Source of the DNA: Candidatus Pacearchaeota archaeon | Lineage (GTDB): Archaea; Nanoarchaeota; Nanoarchaeia; Pacearchaeales; GW2011-AR1 | Reading direction: 5' to 3' | NCBI GenBank assembly: GCA_002690445.1 | Contig: NZER01000040.1 | Span: forward strand, 3,526-8,910 | DNA length: 5,385 bases | Shown here: one piece after another, positions 1 through 4,455 of the stretch | Numbering within the stretch: the stretch's first letter is position 1 | How the letters are laid out: each line of letters starts with the position of its first letter | Made by a program: the position numbers and the translations under genes | Notes under the pieces: model-generated | The model's input: the letters and a program-made list of their open reading frames with translations, nothing else | Databases searched by the model: none | What the model was told of the DNA's origin: nothing

Positions 1-86
1 GTAATGAAATATTGAATTAAAGAATAGGCGAGAAAGTTTAAGATAATGAACAATATTACATACTTAGCTTTCACCACCACTGACAT
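1..86 (-). CDS. N-terminal part of an unknown membrane or exported protein (cut by the left window edge)
   Basis: This is an open frame of 28 codons starting at the ATG at 86-84 and running off the left edge without a stop. The start is chosen because a strong GGAGGAG sits 9 nt upstream at 96-102. The peptide begins MSVVVKAKY and continues with a hydrophobic run of about 19 residues (roughly residues 9-28: VILFIILNFLAYSLI and on). That run could be an uncleaved signal anchor, the first transmembrane helix, or a signal peptide whose cleavage site lies outside the window. It is separated from the preceding gene by 137 nt holding two hairpins, so it may be expressed separately from the run above it. 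The family cannot be named from so short a piece. The strong ribosome binding site and the membrane-like composition make a real gene likely. Confidence 0.6.
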   Translation of the reverse strand, partial: MSVVVKAKYVILFIILNFLAYSLIQYFI

Positions 87-95
87 TCGGGCGCA

Positions 96-102
96 CTCCT
101 CC
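96..102 (-). promoter_or_regulatory. Strong Shine-Dalgarno for the left-edge gene
   Basis: The minus strand reads TGGAGGAGT here, with 9 nt between it and the ATG at 86-84. It is one of the two best ribosome binding sites in the window and is the main evidence that the short partial frame at the left edge is a gene. Confidence 0.6.
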
Positions 103-147
103 AGCTTGATTGCTTGAAATCATTAAATTACACGATATTGTGGGAAC

Positions 148-169
148 GGTGCGAAAAAATATTCGCGCC
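148..169. other. Hairpin in the 137-nt non-coding gap
   Basis: An inverted repeat with 8-nt arms (minus strand GGCGCGAA and TTCGCACC) pairs at 7 of 8 positions, with one C-A mismatch, around a 6-nt loop TATTTT. It is GC-rich at the base and sits in an AT-rich gap, so it stands out. No T-run follows on the minus strand, which argues against a simple intrinsic terminator. It lies about 45 nt before the Shine-Dalgarno of the left-edge gene. It may be a 5' leader structure, a processing site or a protein-binding site; which of these cannot be told from sequence. Confidence 0.4.
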
Positions 170-183
170 TATTAATATATATG

Positions 184-206
184 ATCGACTTTTATAAAAA
201 GACGAT
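184..206. terminator. AT-rich hairpin just after the 78-aa gene, possible weak terminator
   Basis: Ten-base arms (plus strand ATCGACTTTT and AAAAGACGAT) pair at 9 of 10 positions around a 3-nt loop. It begins 17 nt past the stop codon of the secreted-protein gene, where a terminator would be expected. The stem is AT-rich, however, and what follows on the minus strand (CATATATATTAAT) is not a T-run. It is at best a weak or unusual terminator, or an mRNA 3'-end stabiliser. Confidence 0.3.
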
Positions 207-223
207 TTTATTGAACTTTTTTA

Positions 224-460
224 TTATTTGAAAATTCTTTCTTTTGCTGTATCAAAAAGTTTACGCATAAAAGACTTTTTAAGACTTAGTAATCGTTCAA
301 ATTTTACTTTTTCTCGTATGTTTGTGTATATGATTGAAGGGCTTCTTACCTGCCCGTCGATCATGTGTTCATCAAATTTATAAAATTTTGATTTTACTGG
401 TGGCTTTGCTAGCACAGCAAAAGACATCAACATTGTTAATAATATAATAAGTTTTTTCAT
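224..460 (-). CDS. Small predicted secreted protein, function unknown (78 aa)
   Basis: The N-terminus is a textbook signal peptide: MKK, then the hydrophobic core LIILLTMLMSFAV, then a likely signal peptidase I site after Ala18 (VLA before KPP). The mature part would be about 60 residues, rich in Lys, Arg, Phe and aromatics, with no cysteines. It has no lipobox and no second membrane segment, so a soluble periplasmic or secreted protein is expected in a Gram-negative host. It starts 7 nt after the stop of the fatty-acid-hydroxylase-like gene. Its AAGGA (472-476) lies inside that gene's last codons with an 11-nt spacer, so the two are probably translated from one message. No known family is recognised. 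An envelope role alongside the hydroxylase is inference only. Confidence 0.72.
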   Translation of the reverse strand: MKKLIILLTMLMSFAVLAKPPVKSKFYKFDEHMIDGQVRSPSIIYTNIREKVKFERLLSLKKSFMRKLFDTAKERIFK

Positions 461-467
461 TTCTAAA

Positions 468-944
468 TTAATCCTTGCGCCTTGGCAAATAATATACTCT
501 TGTATTCATGAGTAAATCCATGAGATCTGTGGTCACACCCCAATTTGTATCTTGGTTTGTGCCCATGTGATGATCATGGTGCCATGGCATTTTTTTTCTG
601 CCCCATTCGATATTCAAATGAGATTTTCTGTGCATATAAAAATATCTTATTGCACATAAAACTAAAGTTAGGTAAAATATTTTGGAGACATACCATAATG
701 GAATGTGAATAATTGTAAGTAAAAGTAAACTAATAATTTCTTTTTTTACCGGCGGAGCGCCTGGAAATTTATAATTTATATCAGAATTTTTATTCTTTCT
801 ACAAGTTTTGTGATGAGAGTGCCAATGAAATGCCCAATAAGACTTTTTATTTTTACCTAATCCGTGTAAAATATATTTGTGAAGTAACCACTCTAAAAGG
901 GTGGCGTATAAAACTCCAAACACTGCGGCAAGCACGTACCACAT
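468..944 (-). CDS. Fatty acid hydroxylase / sterol desaturase superfamily membrane protein (158 aa)
   Basis: The protein carries the full histidine set of the membrane di-metal hydroxylases: HKYILH (H22, H27), HWHSHH (H40, H44, H45), HRKSH (H105, H109) and HHDHH (H122, H125, H126). A closing NWGVTTDLMD segment (134-143) resembles the conserved C-terminal NxGxxxD region of the family. Hydrophobic stretches at about 2-20 and 70-102 would form the membrane helices that hold the metal site at the cytosolic face. Members use O2 and electrons from a partner to hydroxylate or desaturate acyl chains, sterols or carotenoids (CrtZ-type); the substrate cannot be told here. It is shorter than many bacterial members but no cluster is missing, so it looks active. 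Its ATG overlaps the previous stop by one base (TAATG), with GAGGG 10 nt upstream inside that gene, which suggests coupled translation. In a phage-like setting it would be an auxiliary metabolic gene. Confidence 0.85.
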   Translation of the reverse strand: MWYVLAAVFGVLYATLLEWLLHKYILHGLGKNKKSYWAFHWHSHHKTCRKNKNSDINYKFPGAPPVKKEIISLLLLTIIHIPLWYVSKIFYLTLVLCAIRYFYMHRKSHLNIEWGRKKMPWHHDHHMGTNQDTNWGVTTDLMDLLMNTRVYYLPRRKD

Positions 945-2545
945 TACTTTTTAGCCCTCATTATTCGTACTTTAATCTTCTTTGATTCTCGAATCATGGA
1001 GAGCACCGTGTCGACATCTTCTGCGTCTTTTTTTTCTGCTTGTGTTTTCAGATCCAATTCCATTTGTTTTGCTTTTTCTTCGTCGGAAGGCCAATAAAAT
1101 CTTTCTTTTTCTAAGTCTGGGGCTGGGATTTTTCTTAATCCTTTTAACTTCGAAATCACCACATCGTATATTTCTTGCCAGTGCTCATCGTATTCTAAAA
1201 CCCTATCAGCAAATTTTTCAAATCCGTCTAGGCCTGTTTCATCGTAGTCAGGGGTAAAATCAAGTCTTGCTTCTTCATTATAAACCTCTATGTCATCGAC
1301 ATAAACATAGTTATCATCAGCGGCCTCTCGAACTATGTCACTGAGCATGTCGTCATTATCTTCATGTTCGTCGAGCCATTCTAAGTCGGAGAAGTCAAAA
1401 GACATCCCGCCATTGTAATAGTATTTTCCCTCTTCGTATGCTTCGAAATAGAGATAGGTATGTTCTGCGCTCTCCTCGAACTTATTTTGGATTTTCTGAT
1501 AGTCTTCTTCGGTCGGGCCAGCAGGATTATGATAGGCATGATCGCGCATTTGCTCCATAACATGAATTTGAATGCCGTTTGCTTGTTCGCGTATGTCTGC
1601 GTTTGCGTACTCGGCCTCCTCCATAGTAAGCAATCCAGAAGTCTCATCGGTGCCCAGCGCGCCAATCCCGAGTCTTTCGAGAGCCTGGTTATATAACGCT
1701 ACATCTTCTTTGGTTGCTTCATCTGCAAACCTGCCGCCTTCATACCACAAATACGCCATCCAAGCTCCCTCTGCGGTTGCTTGATGTAGGAGGTTTTGTA
1801 CAAACGCTTCTTCTATCTCGCCTTCGTTCAATTCGTCATCTTCTGCATCAAAAACACTTTCAAGATCATATTCACTGTCAAGCACAAATGCTAATTTTTT
1901 ATACCTATTTGTGGGATCGACATGTTTCATGAACATAAAATAGAACATTTTGCCTTCACTTGTGTAGCTATCAAAATAATTGCTTGATCGATCTGCGGAA
2001 ATGCACCACCTTGTTCCCCGCCCAAAGAAACAAGAAGATTCTGTTGTCGTTGGACGTACGATAAAGTAGTCCTCAGTGTCATCAATGACTTCTGCTTCGC
2101 TGAAAGCTGCTCTCTTCTCTTCTGCTCTTTTTGTGGCTTGTGTGTCCTCTGCCTCTACTTTGTTAACGGCGTCTCGAAGTGCTTCATAGTTTTCATAAGA
2201 GTTGATGTCCTTTGAAAAACCAAATTTTGGCATGCGCTGGTTCCATTTGTGGAATTTTTCGATCTTATCAGTGAGTTCGGGCACCCATGACGATTCTATT
2301 TGTGCGACGTCTAAGCCAGTTCCTGGTGGGGTGTATTGAGCGCGATATTGCCGGGCCGCTTCAGTTTGTTTTGCGGCCCAAGCAAGGTATTTTTGATTAC
2401 CGGAAGGATCTCGTCTTATAAGATAATCAATAATTTTCGGGATGCGAGGATATTTCTTTTTAACATCCTCGATGCGACCTTCAATTAAAAGTTGTTCTTC
2501 TGTGAGGAGGGTGTATTTTCGCCAGCTTTCAAATAATTGTCGCAT
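944..2545 (-). CDS. Large acidic phage-type protein with a TxWC motif and possible capsid-targeting leader (533 aa)
   Basis: No assigned function is recognised. The N-terminus MRQLFESWRKYTLLTEE is a short amphipathic leader followed by Leu-x-Glu sites (L14-T-E16 and L20-I-E22 before Gly23). This resembles T4-type capsid-targeting peptides cut by the prohead protease. Residues 30-145 are basic and helical. The most distinctive part is about 157-222: EDYFIVRPTTTESSCFFGRG, then TRWCIS (178-183), then NYFDSYTSEGKMFYFMF (189-205) and KLAFVLD. From memory, this TxWC plus Y-x3-G-x-x(F/Y) pattern recurs in uncharacterised phage proteins. The remainder (225-460) is strongly acidic and Tyr-rich, and the C-terminus (511-533) is basic. 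The start is supported by the leader. Oddly, no Shine-Dalgarno is visible in the 12-nt gap or the end of the upstream gene. GC content is far above that of its neighbours. A head-internal or injected protein is possible but unproven. Confidence 0.8.
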   Translation of the reverse strand: MRQLFESWRKYTLLTEEQLLIEGRIEDVKKKYPRIPKIIDYLIRRDPSGNQKYLAWAAKQTEAARQYRAQYTPPGTGLDVAQIESSWVPELTDKIEKFHKWNQRMPKFGFSKDINSYENYEALRDAVNKVEAEDTQATKRAEEKRAAFSEAEVIDDTEDYFIVRPTTTESSCFFGRGTRWCISADRSSNYFDSYTSEGKMFYFMFMKHVDPTNRYKKLAFVLDSEYDLESVFDAEDDELNEGEIEEAFVQNLLHQATAEGAWMAYLWYEGGRFADEATKEDVALYNQALERLGIGALGTDETSGLLTMEEAEYANADIREQANGIQIHVMEQMRDHAYHNPAGPTEEDYQKIQNKFEESAEHTYLYFEAYEEGKYYYNGGMSFDFSDLEWLDEHEDNDDMLSDIVREAADDNYVYVDDIEVYNEEARLDFTPDYDETGLDGFEKFADRVLEYDEHWQEIYDVVISKLKGLRKIPAPDLEKERFYWPSDEEKAKQMELDLKTQAEKKDAEDVDTVLSMIRESKKIKVRIMRAKK

Positions 2546-2557
2546 ATCATAATTAGT

Positions 2558-2884
2558 TTAATGAATAGATAAAGATACGTTTTGTTTCAATAGTTCATCT
2601 TTTACTGTCATAAGCGCGGATAATAATACTGAAAGTTTTAAAGCAGCTTCTTTATTGACATAAAATTGTTTTTCTTTAGGGTTGTAAAGGTCTTCGATCT
2701 GTAGTAGTAAGTCTTCAATATGAAATAGTAATGAATGGTACTCACTTAGAAGCGAAGTTTTAACTATATTCTCTTTATCTATTACATTAAAAAATAACTC
2801 GTTAAACATATGTCTATCTTGTTCAATTTTGAGCAGATATTCATAATATTTACTTTCTTCCATCATGTAGATGACTTTTTGCAT
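2558..2884 (-). CDS. Small helical protein, function unknown (108 aa; start uncertain)
   Basis: This is an unrecognised, almost wholly alpha-helical protein. Leu-rich segments at 41-67 (TSLLSEYHSLLFHIEDLLLQ and on) and 78-100 could form a coiled coil or helical hairpin. It has no signal peptide, cysteines or catalytic motif. The open frame begins at the ATG at 2884, which overlaps the upstream gene by 22 nt. A second in-frame ATG (Met7, 2866-2864) makes a classic ATGA 4-nt overlap with that gene's TGA, and Met8 follows directly. None of these starts has a good Shine-Dalgarno. Met7 or Met8, giving about 101-102 aa, is the more natural start by coupling. The region is very AT-rich, like the other small genes of the run and unlike the 533-aa gene 12 nt downstream. 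Confidence 0.68.
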   Translation of the reverse strand: MQKVIYMMEESKYYEYLLKIEQDRHMFNELFFNVIDKENIVKTSLLSEYHSLLFHIEDLLLQIEDLYNPKEKQFYVNKEAALKLSVLLSALMTVKDELLKQNVSLSIH

Positions 2885-3306
2885 TTTTTACGTCGTTTCC
2901 AAATGTCGGTTCTTCCTTTGCCCCAAAAGTATCTACGTTTACGATTTTCAACTAAAAGTAATGCTTGAATATACTTTTTATCGCCTTCTTCTTTTAAGTA
3001 AAATCTATATGGCTCAGAATTAAAAAATCCATATTTTGGGATTGTCCTTTTGCGGCCTCTCTTATATCTGCGTGGTGGTGGAGTGTTTAAATGCTCAACG
3101 CATCTTCTAACAATTTCTTCTAGTGTAAAATCTTCTTTTTCATATTTATCATAATCTAGATCAATGTTAACTCCAACTACCCAATATTTTTTCCCGTATC
3201 CTGGGATATTAAATAATGAATTAAGGTATCGACCATATTTCACTCTTTTATCGTCAGATGTAGTAAATGAATATTTTTTCATTTCCATTAATGTGCATTC
3301 AATCAT
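2863..3306 (-). CDS. Highly basic protein of unknown function (147 aa)
   Basis: No family is recognised. Residues 10-70 are mixed and look folded, with aromatic and acidic patches (KKYWVVGVNIDLDYDKYEKE, 39-58). A proline-arginine-lysine linker follows (TPPPRRYKRGRKR, 75-87), then a second folded-looking block with a hydrophobic strand (YIQALLLVE, 112-120). The tail is very basic (NRKRRY and WKRRKKCKK, 121-144). The charge pattern suggests binding to nucleic acid or another polyanion, but that is inference. The start at 3306 lies 3 nt after the stop of the 94-aa gene, with only a weak GGA about 8 nt upstream. Met7 or Met9 would also be possible and would remove the first few residues. Its TGA overlaps the next gene, which fits one polycistronic message. 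Confidence 0.72.
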   Translation of the reverse strand: MIECTLMEMKKYSFTTSDDKRVKYGRYLNSLFNIPGYGKKYWVVGVNIDLDYDKYEKEDFTLEEIVRRCVEHLNTPPPRRYKRGRKRTIPKYGFFNSEPYRFYLKEEGDKKYIQALLLVENRKRRYFWGKGRTDIWKRRKKCKKSST

Positions 3307-3309
3307 TTT

Positions 3310-3594
3310 TTAATCCGTAAGAAGTTGTTTTTCGTTAGTGCCATGTATTTTATTTTCAATAATATGTGGTGCTCCAATTACTACGACATCTAATCCAGAC
3401 TGGCCTCGATCTAAAGTAAGTCGTGTGAAGTCTTGTCTGCTGTCAAGATCGTCCGGCAATTGCCCTTCGACTAGTTTTTGTTTGAAACCAACTTCCTCTC
3501 GCAATGCAACTACATGCTTTGGATTTACATAAATTTCTCTTAATGTATATTGATTGCGTTGTGGTAGTTTGAAGACTTCTATTAATTTAATCAT
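3310..3594 (-). CDS. Small conserved-looking phage protein, function unknown (94 aa)
   Basis: The protein opens MIKLIEVFKLP and continues as alternating short beta strands: YTLREIYVNPKHVVALREE (16-34), FTRLTLDRGQSGLDVVVIGA (56-75) and a final helix ending KQLLTD. From memory, this layout (a start like MIKL.EV, then NPxHVV.LRE, then T.LxRGQSGLDVVV.GxP.xIE.K) occurs in short uncharacterised proteins of tailed phages, especially marine T4-like ones. No activity is known to me. There is no signal peptide, membrane segment or cysteine, so it is probably a compact cytoplasmic beta fold. The start is well supported: GGGAG at 3602-3606 lies 7 nt upstream, and the ATG overlaps the preceding TGA (ATGA), so translation is likely coupled to the 82-aa gene before it. 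Confidence 0.8.
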   Translation of the reverse strand: MIKLIEVFKLPQRNQYTLREIYVNPKHVVALREEVGFKQKLVEGQLPDDLDSRQDFTRLTLDRGQSGLDVVVIGAPHIIENKIHGTNEKQLLTD

Positions 3595-3839
3595 GATATT
3601 TCTCCCGTTATGTCATTTTTTCTGACGTGCCATACACTTCCATCGAATAAGACTTTTAAATATTTTTCATCCATTAAATTATCTTCCATTAATAAAAATC
3701 TCATTGGTTTTGTAAGTTGACATACTTTAAATGGCGCCGGTCCAATATATGTTTGATCTGGGTTTATGTGATCAAGATTTACATTGAATTTCATAAGTGT
3801 AACGTCGGCAGGGATATATATTAAATCACCCTTCTTCAT
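3591..3839 (-). CDS. Small beta-rich (SH3-like) phage protein, function unknown (82 aa)
   Basis: It begins MKKGDLIYIPADVTLMKFN and ends with a KVLFDGSVWHVRKNDI segment (62-77). This pattern (GDLVYIPsdvtL, a middle strand with KP.xFLLM, then a DGxxWxVxxxD(I/V) close) resembles small five-stranded SH3-like barrels common among unannotated phage proteins. The resemblance is from memory and gives no function. It overlaps the end of the upstream 92-aa gene by 14 nt and carries AGAGG (3846-3850) 6 nt before the ATG, so the start is secure. Its TGA overlaps the next ATG. It has no membrane segment and one cysteine. It most likely acts in the cytoplasm, perhaps as a small adaptor or assembly protein; that is a guess from fold type only. 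Confidence 0.78.
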   Translation of the reverse strand: MKKGDLIYIPADVTLMKFNVNLDHINPDQTYIGPAPFKVCQLTKPMRFLLMEDNLMDEKYLKVLFDGSVWHVRKNDITGEIS

Positions 3840-4104
3840 TTAACACCTCTTCTTTGTTAGTTACTTCATGGTATCCAGTAAGAATATTTGAACAATCTAA
3901 TAAACGAGCATCTATTTTTGTTAGCTCTTGACGCAGTGCATCAATTATTTTAATTGCATGAGTTTCGTCGTTGTTGGCTAGGGCCTCGAAAGTTTTTGCA
4001 AAACTATTTTTAATAGAATTATTTTCTTTTAATTCAAGTAATAGCTTTTTGACTTCTGCTGGGATGTCTTTTACATCAATTGAATAGGATATTTGTGCAC
4101 GCAT
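3826..4104 (-). CDS. Small helical protein, function unknown; first gene after the promoter (92 aa)
   Basis: After a short strand-like start (MRAQISYSIDVKDIPAEV) the protein is helical: about 15-27, 31-46 and 48-79, the last containing LRQELTKIDARLLDCSNILT. The ending is acidic (EEVLNEEG). From memory, the MxAQxSYxxDxxDIPxEV opening and the DxRLxDCxxILTGY helix recur in small phage proteins with no assigned role. A three-helix bundle acting as an oligomer or adaptor is plausible but not shown. It is the first gene downstream of the near-consensus promoter at 4120-4148. Its translation signal is a modest GAGAGA 2 nt from the start (4107-4112). Its last 14 nt overlap the 82-aa gene. Confidence 0.78.
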   Translation of the reverse strand: MRAQISYSIDVKDIPAEVKKLLLELKENNSIKNSFAKTFEALANNDETHAIKIIDALRQELTKIDARLLDCSNILTGYHEVTNKEEVLNEEG

Positions 4105-4119
4105 AATCTCTCACTTATA

Positions 4120-4148
4120 ATGATATCTAAATTTTATTCGTTTGTCAA
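4120..4148 (-). promoter_or_regulatory. Near-consensus sigma70 promoter
   Basis: On the minus strand a perfect -35 hexamer TTGACA (4148-4143) is followed by exactly 17 nt and then TATCAT (4125-4120), a 5-of-6 match to TATAAT. An A-run lies just upstream of the -35. It sits in the 51-nt gap after the membrane-anchor gene, with no terminator between, so it probably adds transcription to the run of minus-strand genes that follows. The predicted start near 4112-4114 leaves a leader of only about 8-10 nt before the ATG at 4104. That places the SD-like GAGAGA at the very 5' end. This would be a host RNA polymerase promoter, so these genes could be read early in infection. Confidence 0.72.
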
Positions 4149-4155
4149 GGGTTTT

Positions 4156-4431
4156 TTAAAATAAATTTAATACTTTTGAAATAGATGCAACAAACAAAGC
4201 AGTAATTGCGGTAATTATGATCCAGATTAAACGAGTTGAGGTTGCTTTCCAAGATTCTAATGCACGTAGACGTGCGTATAGACCTTCATCTGGATTATAG
4301 ACAGCTTCTTTAATCTGTAATATATCTCCCGCCATGTCTTCTTGTTTTTCCTTAACGGTTTCAAGACTTTGCATCATTTGATCAAATTTTCCACTAATTT
4401 CAGTAAGAGCAACGGCTGCTTCTGGTTCCAT
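4156..4431 (-). CDS. Coiled-coil protein with C-terminal membrane anchor, XhlA/holin-accessory-like (91 aa)
   Basis: Residues 1-45 form a heptad-like helix (EISGKFDQMMQSLETVKEKQ and on). A short break with a VYNPDEGLYARLRALESWK motif (44-62) follows, then one transmembrane helix at about 68-88 (LIWIIITAITALFVASI) and a tiny tail. A soluble N-terminal coil with a single C-terminal anchor resembles the XhlA-like and related small proteins of many tailed phages, some of which work with holins in lysis. The NPDxGLxARLRxLE stretch is familiar from unannotated phage proteins of this shape. There is no holin or endolysin beside it in this window, so the lysis role is only a possibility. It starts behind a perfect AGGAGG with an 8-nt spacer and lies 24 nt after the chaperonin stop. 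Confidence 0.8.
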   Translation of the reverse strand: MEPEAAVALTEISGKFDQMMQSLETVKEKQEDMAGDILQIKEAVYNPDEGLYARLRALESWKATSTRLIWIIITAITALFVASISKVLNLF

Positions 4432-4439
4432 AAAAAGGG

Positions 4440-4445
4440 CCTCCT
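4440..4445 (-). promoter_or_regulatory. Perfect Shine-Dalgarno for the membrane-anchor gene
   Basis: AGGAGG on the minus strand, 8 nt before the ATG at 4431-4429, lies in the 24-nt gap after the chaperonin stop. It fixes the start of the membrane-anchor gene and predicts strong translation compared with the weak sites of most genes to its left. Confidence 0.7.
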
Positions 4446-4455
4446 GCTTTTATAA

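Larger units (their letters stand above)
87..223. other. 137-nt non-coding gap between the secreted-protein gene and the left-edge gene
   Basis: This is the longest stretch without a gene. It is AT-rich and holds two hairpins (148-169 and 184-206) and the strong Shine-Dalgarno at 96-102. No convincing -35/-10 pair was found on the minus strand. TATAAAAG, near 190-197, is only a loose match to a T4-type late promoter (TATAAATA). No tRNA-like fold was seen. Confidence 0.5.

Noticed and set aside
60..150. Possible tRNA in the left gap
   Set aside because: No cloverleaf, T-loop or acceptor stem could be drawn on either strand. The conspicuous GGAGGAG and following ATG are better explained as a gene start.
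186..200. TATAAAAG as a T4-type late promoter
   Set aside because: It matches TATAAATA only loosely, in very AT-rich sequence and inside a hairpin, and no other late-promoter-like octamers were found to support it.
1876..1881. TTGACA on the minus strand inside the 533-aa gene
   Set aside because: No acceptable -10 hexamer lies about 17 nt downstream, and it falls in the middle of a coding region.
982..1932. Several plus- and minus-strand open frames inside the 533-aa gene
   Set aside because: The GC-rich, acidic coding sequence leaves long stop-free shadows in other frames. None has a start signal or protein-like composition.
3338..3532. 64-codon plus-strand frame opposite the 94-aa gene
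   Set aside because: It lies wholly inside a gene with a strong start and an ATGA junction, and has no ribosome binding site.
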